32,523 nucleotides of DNA from Frateuria sp. Soil773 (lineage in GTDB: Bacteria > Pseudomonadota > Gammaproteobacteria > Xanthomonadales > Rhodanobacteraceae). This document shows, piece after piece, positions 1 to 9,300 of this stretch. Position numbers and translations under genes: made by a program. Below the pieces are notes generated by a model. That model had not been told where the DNA came from, did not search any database, and was given only the letters and a program-made list of their open reading frames with translations. The stretch lies in the NCBI RefSeq assembly GCF_001428405.1, contig NZ_LMSL01000015.1, forward strand, positions 4,344-36,866, in the 5' to 3' direction. Every line of letters begins with the position of its first letter. Position 1 is the first letter of the stretch.

Positions 1-3000
1 TGGCCGTCGATCCGGCCAGCCTGCAGGCTCCTCGTTTCAGTCGTCGGCAGAAGCACTTTTCGATCTCGACATGGCAAGCGTTGGGCCAACGTGCACGTGC
101 GCTAGGCATCAGCGAATCCACGCTGGTCTGTGGCCTGTATGCCGAGGTATTGCGAAGCTTCAGCCGATCTCCGTCGTTCTGCATCAACCTGACCCTGTTC
201 GACAGGCGGCCCTTGCACGAGGACGTCGTGAACCTGGTCGGCGACTTCACTTCCACATCGATCCTGGAGTGCGCACCTGGTGAAGGCAGTGCTTTGGCAG
301 ATCGGCTGCGTGCGTTGCAGCAACGCATGTGGTCGGATATGGACCACAGTCTGTTCAGCGGTGTCGAGGTGCTGCGTGAACTGAATCGCCACCAAGGCGG
401 TTCGCGTGCACAAATGCCAGTGGTATTCACCAGCGGACTGGTGTTCGCGGGGCAGGGCGCCGGACTAGGCGCCCTGGATGCCGGCCATCAGGAGGCGGGC
501 GCCGGCGAGTCCTACAGCATCGGGCAGACCTCGCAGGTCTGGATGGACCTGATGGCACTCAACAGCGGTGGCGGCCTGCTGTTGTACCTCGATGCGGTCG
601 ATGCCTTGTTCCCGGCTGGCATGGTCGATGCGTTGTTCGAGGTCCTGTGTGGGCTCATCGAACGGATTGCTGTGGATGAGACGCTACTGACCCGGGTGAG
701 GGTGGCGGAATTGCCTGCAGCCGATGCCGACAGCCGCCGCGTCTACAACGATACCGATGTCGATTGGGATATCCCTCCGCTGCATGGGCCGGCGTTGATG
801 TGCAGTCACCGCGGGCCGGCACTACTTGGCGAACTGCGGACGATCGGCCATGCCGAACTTCGTCGATCCGTCGGCACACTGGCTGCAAATTTAAAGAGTG
901 CCGGTGTCTGCCGTGGGGATGCGGTCGGCGTGATGATGCACAAAGGGGCGGAGCAGGTGCTTGCTTGCCTCGCGATCCTGAGTCTGGGTGCCTACTACGT
1001 TCCGGTCGACTCCCACCAGCCGCCGGATCGTCGCGAAGGTCTGCTGAGGCAGGTAGGCACCCGTACTGTATTGGTACAACCCGGGGCTGCTCAGGAAGGG
1101 ATTCCGGACGGTGTGCTGCGGATCGACGTGTCCATGGACGTACCCGGCCCGCCCGCACCTGGCGTTCCGGAAAGCGCTGCGGATCCGAACGATCTGGCCT
1201 ATGTGATCTTCACATCGGGTTCGACCGGAATGCCAAAAGGTGTGGCGATCGATCATCGCGGGGCTAGCAACACCTGCGTCGATGTCAATCGCCGGTTCGG
1301 CATCAACGCCGGGGACCGGGCATTGGCCTTGTCTGCGCTCAATTTCGATCTCTCGGTCTGGGACATGTTTGGCGTACTCGGTGCCGGCGGGGCCATGGTG
1401 ATCCCGGACGCCGATCGCCTGCGTGAACCGGGGCATTGGCTAGACCTGATCTACCAGCACCAGGTTTCGGTGATCAATGCCGTGCCGGCGCTGGTGCAGA
1501 TGCTGATTGACCACCTCGAAATCGGCCAGCTCAGGTTACCGGAATCGGTCCGTCTCATCATGATGAGCGGCGATTGGATTCCAGTGAACCTGCCGGCTCG
1601 TATCCGTGCTGTTTCATCTGCGGATATCCAATTGATCAGCATGGGGGGGGCTACGGAAGCATCGATCTGGTCGATCTGGTATCCGATCCAAGCGGTCCCG
1701 GCAAACTGGAAGAGCATTCCGTATGGCATGCCGCTCGCGAACCAGCGTTTTCATGTGTTGCATGCCGACCTCAGTCCGTGCCCAACGCATGTCGTCGGCG
1801 ACCTGTACATTGGCGGCATCGGACTGGCCAAGGGTTACTTCGGCGATCCGGAACGAACGGCCGCGAGTTTCGTGGTGCATCCGGATACGGGCGAAAGACT
1901 GTATCGCACCGGTGATCTAGGGCGCTTCCTGGCCGATGGCATGATCGAGTTCCTGGGACGGGAGGATGGTCAGGTCAAGGTGCAAGGCCATCGCATCGAG
2001 CTCAGCGAGGTCGAGGCCAATTTGCTGGCGCATCCCGAGGTCCAGGAGGCTGCGGTTGATGCACGCGGCCAGGGAGCGGCACGGGCGCTGTACGGTTGGA
2101 TCGTGCCGCGTGCGAGACCTCAGGAAGATGGATACGCACCGGCCCAGTCGTCCTTCGGGCCGGTGCTTGTCGATCCGGTCGAGCGCAGCTTGTTCAAGTT
2201 CCAGCGGCGTGGCGTGCGTTCGTCCAATGGCGATGTGCTGGTGTTTTCAGAGGACGATTCACGACGGCTGCTACCTGCACCGGTTTTGGACGAATCCGGT
2301 CAGCTTCGATTCGAGCAATTGGGGCAGCTCCTGTCCCGGTTTCGTGCTTATCCGATTACGGATGGCGGGTTGCCGAAATATTATTATCCGTCAGCCGGCA
2401 GCCTGTATCCCGTGCAACTCTACCTGCAGTTGAACGGTGATGCGGTTCCGGGAGTCGCTGGGGGTGGTTACTACTATGACCCGCATCAGCACGCCCTGGT
2501 CAAGGTCAGTGCCGAGGTCTCCGCAACGGCGCATATTTGCGTGCACGCCGTGGCCGAACTGGACGCGATTGCGCCGCTTTATGGTGATCTGAGCTTGGCT
2601 TTCAGTGAGCTTGAGGCGGGTTACCTGAGTGCCCTTTTGCCGCCGATCCATCATCACGGCTGCTGGCAGTCGCAGGTTGCCGGCAGCGACCTGCAGGCCG
2701 CGCTGGGACTGAGCACCAGCCAGCGGGCGCTGCGAAGCTGGGAGTGGCAGGCGAACACGCCGCTTGATCCGGACAGCCTAGCCAATCCAGACCTTGCCGG
2801 CATGTCTCTGTTCGCGCGCCAGAGCTTCCGTACGTTCGATGAGAGCACGCTTCCGGCAGTGGAGCTTTCCCTGCTGCAAGAAGCCTTGGCTGAAATCGTG
2901 GGCGTCGAAGCCCTGTTGCTCGTCAAACCGGGTCGCGTGGAAGGAGTGGCAGGGGGTCTGTATCGAGTCGATGGCGCTGCGCTGACGTTGTTGAGTGCCG

Positions 3001-3863
3001 ACCACATCGCATTGTCGGAGGTGTTCGACGTAGGGGCGGCCTCGCTGTTTGGCAAGGCCGCCTTCGCCTGGTTCCTGGCCGGGGAGGACTCTCCCTCGGG
3101 CCGAATTCGCATCGGCCATGCGGCCGGCCGCTTGTCGGCCGCCGCCGCGGTGGCCGGAACCGGCTTGTGCGCGGTCGGTACCTTCGACTCCAGGCCCATC
3201 CAGTCTCTCGTCGATGCGTTGCAGCGGTTGGACGGAGGTACGCGGCTGGTCCAGCATGCCTTGCTGGGCGGCGGTGTTCCGGAGTCGGCCAAGTTGTCCC
3301 GGTCCGAGCCTGTTTCGGAAGGCCGCAGTGATCTTGCCAGTGCCATACAGTCCTTTTTGCGTACCCGCTTGCCCGACTACATGGTGCCCAAGACCTTGTT
3401 CCTGCTCGAGCGGATGCCCTTGAGCAGCAACGGCAAGGTTGATCGAAAAGCCATGGAGCTCCCTGAGCGACCGGTTGCCGAAGCGCAGACGGGTACGCCA
3501 CTAGCCGACCGAATCGACATGGCGCTGGCTGCGCTGTGGGAAGAAGTGCTGGGCGTCCGACCGCACGCACGCGAGGACAATTTCGTCGCCCTGGGAGGCA
3601 ATTCCATTTCCTTGGTACAGATATTCACCCGGCTGCGTGCCCACCATGGCGTGCAGGTCAGTTTGCGTCAACTGTTCGAGTCTCCGACCTTTGCTTTCAT
3701 GCGCGAACTGTTGCTGCGCGCTGGGGGCGTCGGCGAGGCGCAAGGCCACGAGCATGCACTGATTGCACAATTACGCGAGTTGCGCCTGCGTCAGTGGTTG
3801 GCGCAGATGTCAGAGCGAGAGCTGGACGAGCGGCTTGGCGAACTGGCCCGGGAGGCCGAGTGA
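1..3863 (+). CDS. NRPS, thiazole-forming module Cy(partial)-A(Cys, inserted oxidase)-PCP; 5' end outside window
   Basis: The reading frame is open from base 3 with no start, so the N-terminus lies upstream; 1286 residues are visible. Order: C-terminal half of a heterocyclization (Cy) domain to about 720 (motifs NLTLF, GDFTS, PVVFTS, SQVWMD); A domain from about 780 with A3 at 1209-1241, A4 FDLSVWDMF from 1344 and A7 LYRTGD at 1899; a SagB/McbC-like FMN oxidase insert at about 2130-3320 (motif YYPSAGSLYPV near 2380-2420); the resumed A domain with A10 NGKVDRK from 3429; and a PCP whose GGNS serine is codon 3603-3605. Pocket residues read DLWNMSMIWK, close to the Cys code DLYNLSLIWK. Cy cyclises Cys to thiazoline and the oxidase should aromatise it to thiazole. 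Inserting the oxidase after A8 is known from epothilone- and indigoidine-type synthetases. After the PCP there is a charged helical tail (residues SERELDERLGELA) that may dock gene 2. Module type is well supported; Cys specificity is inferred from the pocket and the Cy domain. Confidence 0.93.
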   Translation, partial: AVDPASLQAPRFSRRQKHFSISTWQALGQRARALGISESTLVCGLYAEVLRSFSRSPSFCINLTLFDRRPLHEDVVNLVGDFTSTSILECAPGEGSALADRLRALQQRMWSDMDHSLFSGVEVLRELNRHQGGSRAQMPVVFTSGLVFAGQGAGLGALDAGHQEAGAGESYSIGQTSQVWMDLMALNSGGGLLLYLDAVDALFPAGMVDALFEVLCGLIERIAVDETLLTRVRVAELPAADADSRRVYNDTDVDWDIPPLHGPALMCSHRGPALLGELRTIGHAELRRSVGTLAANLKSAGVCRGDAVGVMMHKGAEQVLACLAILSLGAYYVPVDSHQPPDRREGLLRQVGTRTVLVQPGAAQEGIPDGVLRIDVSMDVPGPPAPGVPESAADPNDLAYVIFTSGSTGMPKGVAIDHRGASNTCVDVNRRFGINAGDRALALSALNFDLSVWDMFGVLGAGGAMVIPDADRLREPGHWLDLIYQHQVSVINAVPALVQMLIDHLEIGQLRLPESVRLIMMSGDWIPVNLPARIRAVSSADIQLISMGGATEASIWSIWYPIQAVPANWKSIPYGMPLANQRFHVLHADLSPCPTHVVGDLYIGGIGLAKGYFGDPERTAASFVVHPDTGERLYRTGDLGRFLADGMIEFLGREDGQVKVQGHRIELSEVEANLLAHPEVQEAAVDARGQGAARALYGWIVPRARPQEDGYAPAQSSFGPVLVDPVERSLFKFQRRGVRSSNGDVLVFSEDDSRRLLPAPVLDESGQLRFEQLGQLLSRFRAYPITDGGLPKYYYPSAGSLYPVQLYLQLNGDAVPGVAGGGYYYDPHQHALVKVSAEVSATAHICVHAVAELDAIAPLYGDLSLAFSELEAGYLSALLPPIHHHGCWQSQVAGSDLQAALGLSTSQRALRSWEWQANTPLDPDSLANPDLAGMSLFARQSFRTFDESTLPAVELSLLQEALAEIVGVEALLLVKPGRVEGVAGGLYRVDGAALTLLSADHIALSEVFDVGAASLFGKAAFAWFLAGEDSPSGRIRIGHAAGRLSAAAAVAGTGLCAVGTFDSRPIQSLVDALQRLDGGTRLVQHALLGGGVPESAKLSRSEPVSEGRSDLASAIQSFLRTRLPDYMVPKTLFLLERMPLSSNGKVDRKAMELPERPVAEAQTGTPLADRIDMALAALWEEVLGVRPHAREDNFVALGGNSISLVQIFTRLRAHHGVQVSLRQLFESPTFAFMRELLLRAGGVGEAQGHEHALIAQLRELRLRQWLAQMSERELDERLGELAREAE
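1643..1650 (+). repeat. Homopolymer G8 in the A5 motif of gene 1
   Basis: Eight G in a row encode part of SMGGATEAS, the conserved A5 core of the Cys A domain. The frame is intact as given. A gain or loss of one G would truncate the protein, so this is a candidate slippage site or a spot prone to sequencing error. Confidence 0.9.
2130..3320 (+). other. FMN-dependent oxidase domain inserted in the gene 1 A domain
   Basis: About 400 residues separate A8 (ends near 2024) from A9-A10 (NGKVDRK at 3429). The insert has the nitroreductase/SagB-like signature PSAGSLYPVQLYL, as in thiazoline oxidases and indigoidine synthetase. Its second half contains LSLLQEALAEIVG and an Ala/Gly-rich segment near 3110-3180. 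It should oxidise the thiazoline on the following PCP. The exact boundaries are approximate. Confidence 0.85.
3850..3855 (+). promoter_or_regulatory. Ribosome binding site for gene 2
   Basis: GGGAGG lies 9 nt before ATG 3865, inside the last codons of gene 1. It is the strongest Shine-Dalgarno match among the gene starts here and fixes the start of gene 2 after, not inside, gene 1. Confidence 0.75.
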
Positions 3864-3864
3864 C

Positions 3865-6327
3865 ATGAACGCAGTCGTACGCGACTATTCCAGCCTGTGC
3901 CTGGAGGAAAAGCGCGAGCGCTTGCTTGCCGCCATGCTGCGTCAGGGTATCGATGCCCCGGAGAGCATCTTGATGCCACCCTCGCAGGAGCAGCTTCGCA
4001 TGTGGTTCGCCACCCGCATGCAAGGCGCGGCAGGTGCCTATAACCTGTGTAATGCGATCCCGGTACCGGACGGCGTGCCGGTGACCTTCCTGCGCCGTTG
4101 CTTCGAGTATCTGGTGTGCCGCCACGGTATCTTGCGCAGCCGCTTTGTGGAGCGCGATGGTATGCCGTGGCTGCAGACCCTGCCGTTCGAGCAGTGCGGT
4201 TTTCAAGTCAGTGAGGAACCGGCCGGGGAGCGATCGCATCAGGACTGTGTGGCGGCAGTGATGGCGGTCGAGCGCGGCCATGCATTCGACCTCGCAAGTG
4301 AATGCCTGGTGCGCATTCGCTGGCTGGCCGATGCCGCCGGCGGCGGTACGCTGGTGGTCAACGTACATCACATCGTCACCGATACATGGTCGCTTGCGCA
4401 GTTTGCCGCCGAGTTCGGCAAGGTATTCGAGGCCTTCGCCGAAGGCCATGAGCCAGAGTTGTCCCCACTCGATGCCGGTTATCGGGACTATGGGCTTTGG
4501 CAGAAGCATTGGCTGCGTGGGATAGAAGCGCAGGCGCAGCTGAATTACTGGCGTCAACACCTGCATGGCATTCGGCCGCTGAACCTGCCCCAGAGCAGCC
4601 CTCGCCCGAGCGAGAAGGTCTGGTTCGGTGCCACCGTTCCGGTCGATCTGCCAAAGACCGTGGTGGCAAGGCTGGACGGAGTGCAGCGCGATATGGGCGT
4701 AACACGGTTTGCCCTGCTCTGCGCTGCAGTGTCGCTGGCCCTGCGCGCCATGGGAGGGCCTGAAGACGTGGTGCTGGGATCGTCCGTCTCGACACGCCGG
4801 GAGCCTCTGCTCGAACCGGTATTCGGGCTGTTCCTGAACCAGGTCGCGATGCGGTTTCAAATGGGCGCCAATCCAAGTGTCCGCGAGTACCTTGTGCAAT
4901 CGGCACGGGTCACCCGCGATGCCTTGAATCACAGCGATCTGCCGTTCGGCGAGGTAGTCGCCGCCTTGTCGCCCGATCGTGATCCGTCTCGAAGCCCGTT
5001 GTTCGATGCCCTGGTCAGTTTGCAGAACACGCCGCGTTCGGCGCTGCAGGGCAGTGCGGGGCAATTCGCACCTGCCTGGGGGCAGGATCCGGCCAAGTTC
5101 GACCTTTCATTCTTTTTCGAGGAGGAAGGTGGGCAACTGATAGGCCGCCTGGTCTATGCCTCGAAATTGTTCTCTGCGCAGACCGGGCAAGCGATCGTCA
5201 CTGCGCTTGCCACCATCCTCGCTGCCATTCCGGATGGTGGTGAGCAAACCCTGGTCCAGTTCCTTTCATCGATCGAAGGTCGCGTCACTATGAACACCAC
5301 GCAGGTTGAGGGCGGCAATGTTTCCAGGTTCAAACGCGGCGAGCGCAAGGCTGTCGATCTCACGGCCTTGAGGCCGGTCGAGGAGTCGATTATGCCGGCC
5401 GGATTTCCCTATCTTTACCAGGCGCGCGAAGCGGGCCTGGATGCGCTAGGATGGATTCGGGGACAACAGCTACAGGTTGCGGAACGCCGACGTGAACACG
5501 GGGCGGTGCTGTTGCGCGGTTTCAAGCTGGCCGAGGTGGGGATGTTCGAGCGAGTCGTGCAACTGACGTGCGACCACGTGATCGCTGGTTATGGCGATTT
5601 GCCGGAGGAGAAAGGCACTGATCGCGTCTATGGTTCAACGCCGTATCCGAATAACCGGCGCATCCTTTTCCATAGCGAAAGCTCCCACATGGCCAACTGG
5701 CCGCTGCACCAGTTCTTTGCATGTGTGGTCGCGTCGGAAACCGGTGGCGAAACGCCAATCGTGGATGTCCGCAAGATCTACGATCAGCTCGATCCGATGG
5801 TGCGTGACCGGTTCGCCCGCCTTGGCCTGACCTATGTGCGCCATTTCATCCCGGGGTTGGATGTGCCTTGGCACGCGTTCTTCAAGACCCACGACCGCGC
5901 CGAGGTCGAGGCCATCTGCGCGCGCAGTGGCGCTACCTGCCAGTGGAAGCACGACGACATTCTGATGGTACGCCAGCCATCACAGGCGGTGGCCCAACAT
6001 CCAGTTACCGGCCGGTGGTCCTTCTTTAACCAGATCATGTTGCACCACCCGTACTTTCTATACGAGGAGGAGCGTGAGGCATTGATCAGCCTGTATGGTG
6101 CGGAGAACCTGCCGCGTATGGTGACCTACGGCGACGGCAGCGAAATCGGTGAGGACATTCTGGCCGACCTTCTCGCGCTCTACGAACGCAACGAAGTGGC
6201 GTTCACCTGGCAAGCCGGTGATTTGCTGATGCTCGACAACATGAGCATCGCGCATGCGCGCAATCCCTTCAGCGGTGCCCGCAAGATCATCGTTGGTATG
6301 GGTGATCCGGTGGACGCGCGCGCCTGA
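3865..6327 (+). CDS. Condensation-type domain fused to TauD/SyrP-like Fe(II)/2-oxoglutarate hydroxylase
   Basis: 820 residues, one base after the stop of gene 1. I chose ATG 3865 because GGGAGG lies 9 nt upstream; the frame is also open further upstream inside gene 1. The N-terminus has the usual PCP-to-C linker sequence (EEKRERLL). A C domain spans about residues 30-450: SQEQLRMWF, HGILRSRF, HHIVTDTW at 168-175, YRDYGLW, GLFLNQVAMR, LPFGEVV and SRSPLFDAL. Both His are present, but the usual Gly after Asp173 is Thr. The TauD domain spans about 480-815, with a likely iron triad of His603, Glu605 and His797 and the 2-oxoglutarate Arg806. SyrP-type enzymes hydroxylate carrier-bound amino acids at the beta carbon, and the next two genes carry Asp-type A domains, so Asp beta-hydroxylation is the best guess. 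The C domain could also supply the condensation that gene 3 lacks at its N-terminus. Substrate is inferred from neighbours only. Confidence 0.9.
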   Translation: MNAVVRDYSSLCLEEKRERLLAAMLRQGIDAPESILMPPSQEQLRMWFATRMQGAAGAYNLCNAIPVPDGVPVTFLRRCFEYLVCRHGILRSRFVERDGMPWLQTLPFEQCGFQVSEEPAGERSHQDCVAAVMAVERGHAFDLASECLVRIRWLADAAGGGTLVVNVHHIVTDTWSLAQFAAEFGKVFEAFAEGHEPELSPLDAGYRDYGLWQKHWLRGIEAQAQLNYWRQHLHGIRPLNLPQSSPRPSEKVWFGATVPVDLPKTVVARLDGVQRDMGVTRFALLCAAVSLALRAMGGPEDVVLGSSVSTRREPLLEPVFGLFLNQVAMRFQMGANPSVREYLVQSARVTRDALNHSDLPFGEVVAALSPDRDPSRSPLFDALVSLQNTPRSALQGSAGQFAPAWGQDPAKFDLSFFFEEEGGQLIGRLVYASKLFSAQTGQAIVTALATILAAIPDGGEQTLVQFLSSIEGRVTMNTTQVEGGNVSRFKRGERKAVDLTALRPVEESIMPAGFPYLYQAREAGLDALGWIRGQQLQVAERRREHGAVLLRGFKLAEVGMFERVVQLTCDHVIAGYGDLPEEKGTDRVYGSTPYPNNRRILFHSESSHMANWPLHQFFACVVASETGGETPIVDVRKIYDQLDPMVRDRFARLGLTYVRHFIPGLDVPWHAFFKTHDRAEVEAICARSGATCQWKHDDILMVRQPSQAVAQHPVTGRWSFFNQIMLHHPYFLYEEEREALISLYGAENLPRMVTYGDGSEIGEDILADLLALYERNEVAFTWQAGDLLMLDNMSIAHARNPFSGARKIIVGMGDPVDARA

Positions 6328-6357
6328 TCCCCACTTGCAGCGACAGCGAACCTCCTC

Positions 6358-9300
6358 ATGACCGAAACGATATTCCGATTGTCTCCCCAGCAGGCTCGAC
6401 AGGACGCACTGGCCCCAGAAGCCATGATGCGCCTTTGCCTGAAGTTTCCTGCGCCGAGGGAAAAGACTGAGGTGAGTGCAGCCATTGGCCGCCTGCTGGC
6501 CACGCACGAAATCTTGCGTACCGAAATCCGCAGCGTGCCGCAGGGACGATTCCAGTTTGTCCAGAGCCAGCTGGCAACAGAGCCTGAACCACTGGATGCA
6601 CTGCAGGAGCATGTGCGCCCGCGATTCGGCTATGCGCTGGCGTGCAACGGAGCCGGCCAAGTCGAATCGGTCTGGATTGCGACACCGGCCATTCTGCTGG
6701 ACGCACCGTCGGCGCCCATCCTGGCGCATCAGTTCAGTGTTGCCTTGCGCGGTGAGCTGGCGCCACCTTCGCTGCAATATGCGGATCTGTTCGATCCCGA
6801 TACCCAGCTTGGTCAGATGCCACCGGCAGGCAAGGGTACGGCGACATCGACCCACTCGATGAAACAGTTGGATCTGAGCGCGATGCGTGCTGCGATCGCC
6901 GAACGGGCGAGCCGCTGGAGCGTCAGCGTCGGGGCCTTGCTGATGGCGATGGGAAGCGCTTGGCTGCACAAATTGGGCGCCTCGCACATACACCTCGGAT
7001 TCGACGCTCGCCGTGATCCGGAGTTGGTGAACGTGCTGGGCCGGCTCGATCATGTAATTGCCTGGCTGCAACCTGAAAGCCAGGGCCTTCGCCTGCGTGG
7101 ATTGGCTGCGCTGATTGAAGAGCGAATCAACCGCGAGGCGACCGCCGATGCTGCGTTGCGTGCGGAGATCGGCGCGCCCGCCACAGGGGTTTGCGAGGTC
7201 ATCTGCTTCGAAGCGGATGCCGACGCCGTCCTGCAGGACTTGCACTTGCCTCTGGCTGGGCACGAGCATGGATTCCGTTGGCTCGATGACGGGCAGACGC
7301 TTCGCCTCCAGTGGCAGTTCCGTAGTGATCGCATGGAGGACGCACAGGCTGACTTGTTCGTGGCGGCTCTTCCAGGCTGGATCGATTCGGCGCTGGACCA
7401 GGCCGAGCTTTCGGGAATTTCGATGGCCTCGGCGGCGCTTGAGAACTGGTATGCCAGGCTGGGTCTGGATCATGAGTCGGCGCAAATGCGGTTCGACTCG
7501 CTCCCCGAAGCCATAGCCTATTGGGCGCGCACGACCCCGAGCGCCGTCGCGTTGATGAGCGTCGATCGACCTGTACGAACCTATGCCAGCCTGGGCGAGG
7601 AGGTTACGCGCCTGGGCAATGCTTTGCGCTTGCGCGGGATTGTGCCCGGCGACCGTGTGGCGGTGGCCATGGGGCGCACCGAGGCGCATCTGCTGGCCAT
7701 GCTTGCGGTTATGGCAAGCGGCGCCATCTACGTTCCCATCGATCCTTCCCATCCAGCGGCACGGAATCGACGCGTGCTGGCCGATGCCGACGTCTGCCTG
7801 GTGCTCAGCGATGCACTGTCTCGCGATAGCGAACTGACCGCAGGGCTCGCCAGCAGTGACCTGGCATCGTTGCACTATCCGGACCTGGGGGCCGAGCCCA
7901 TACCGCTGCCATCGCCACCGCCGCAAGCAGCGGCTTACTTGGTGTATACCTCTGGCACGACGGGCGACCCCAAGGGGGTGGCCGTCTCGCATGCTGCCGT
8001 GTGCGCCTATGCGCAATCCTTGCTGGCACGCTTGACCCCGCCGCCTGCGGCGTGCTTCGCTGCGTTGTCGACACTGGCGGCAGACCTGGGCTACACATCG
8101 GTATTCGCGGCCCTGAGCAGCGGCGGAAGCTATGCGATTCTGCCCGATGCAGTGATGCTCGATGGTAGCCGAGCGGCGCAGGCCATGAACGACTGGTCGG
8201 TCGATTTCCTGAAGATCGTGCCCTCGCATTGGCTTGCGCTTGATGAGCAGGCCAGGGCAGATGGTCGCGTCGGCATGCTCCCGAGGGCGGCCTTGATCTT
8301 CGGCGGGGATCGCCTGGACGATTCGATACTGACGCGGATACGCGCACGGGCACCAAGCTTGCGCGTGTTCAATCACTATGGGCCGACCGAAACGACTGTC
8401 GGTGTTCTTTTCGGCGAGGTGACGACGGAATCGTCGGGAGTACCGCTCGGGCGGCCGCTCGCGCATGTTGCGGCTCGGGTCATGGATGCCGCCCAGGAGC
8501 TGTGCCTGCCCGGCCAGGAAGGAGAGCTGGCGTTCTCGGGGCTTTCGGTGGCGCAAGGTTACTGGCGTCAGCCGTCGGCGACGGCCTTGCGCTTTCGTCC
8601 TGATCCATGGTCTGCTCAGGCTGGTGCACGTCTTTACCTGACTGGCGATTATGGCCGTGTCACAGGTACCGGAATGTTCCATTTCCTTGGTCGCAGGGAC
8701 GAGCAGCTCAAGCTCGGCGGCCTGCGTGTCGACCTGGGCGAGGTGCAGGCGGGACTGAAATCGCTCCTGGGCGAAAAACCGGTCTACATACTGCCGGACA
8801 CGCGTTCGGCACATACGCTGCTCCGTGCGTTCGTGCAATCGTCGTCGGCCTTGGATACAGCAGATGCCGCTGCGCGTCTGTATGACCTGCTGCCTAAACA
8901 CATGCAGCCGGCAAGCATTGACGTGGTACCGGTCTTGCCTCTGACGGCCAATGGCAAGGTCGATCGGAGTGCCTTGCTGGCCATTGCCGATCGCCACGAG
9001 CAAAGCGCCATGGCTGCACCGGAGTCGGACACTGAATGCTGGCTGCGAAACCTTTGGGCGGAGTTGCTGGAGATCGATGTCTCCATGATCGGCCGACATT
9101 CGAATTTCTTCCGCATCGGCGGCCATTCGTTGTTGGCAGCCAGGATGCTGGCCCGTACCCGTCTGAAGTATCGGTGCGAGCTGAGCATCCGTGCTTTCTT
9201 CCAGCATGCGACGCTTGCACAGTTTGCCGGCCTGGTCGATGCGGCCGGCGATGCCGTCGTACAGGCATGGCTGCAGGCTGCACCTGCCCAGTTTTCGTAT

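Noticed and set aside
3763-3864. Upstream extension of gene 2 to an ATG inside gene 1
   Set aside because: It would overlap gene 1 by about 100 nt, and the better ribosome site and typical N-terminal linker support ATG 3865.
6058-9207. Long open frame on the minus strand (1049 codons)
   Set aside because: It lies opposite genes 2 and 3, has no recognisable domain or motif, and is rich in Arg, Gln and His as expected from the reverse complement of GC-rich coding DNA.
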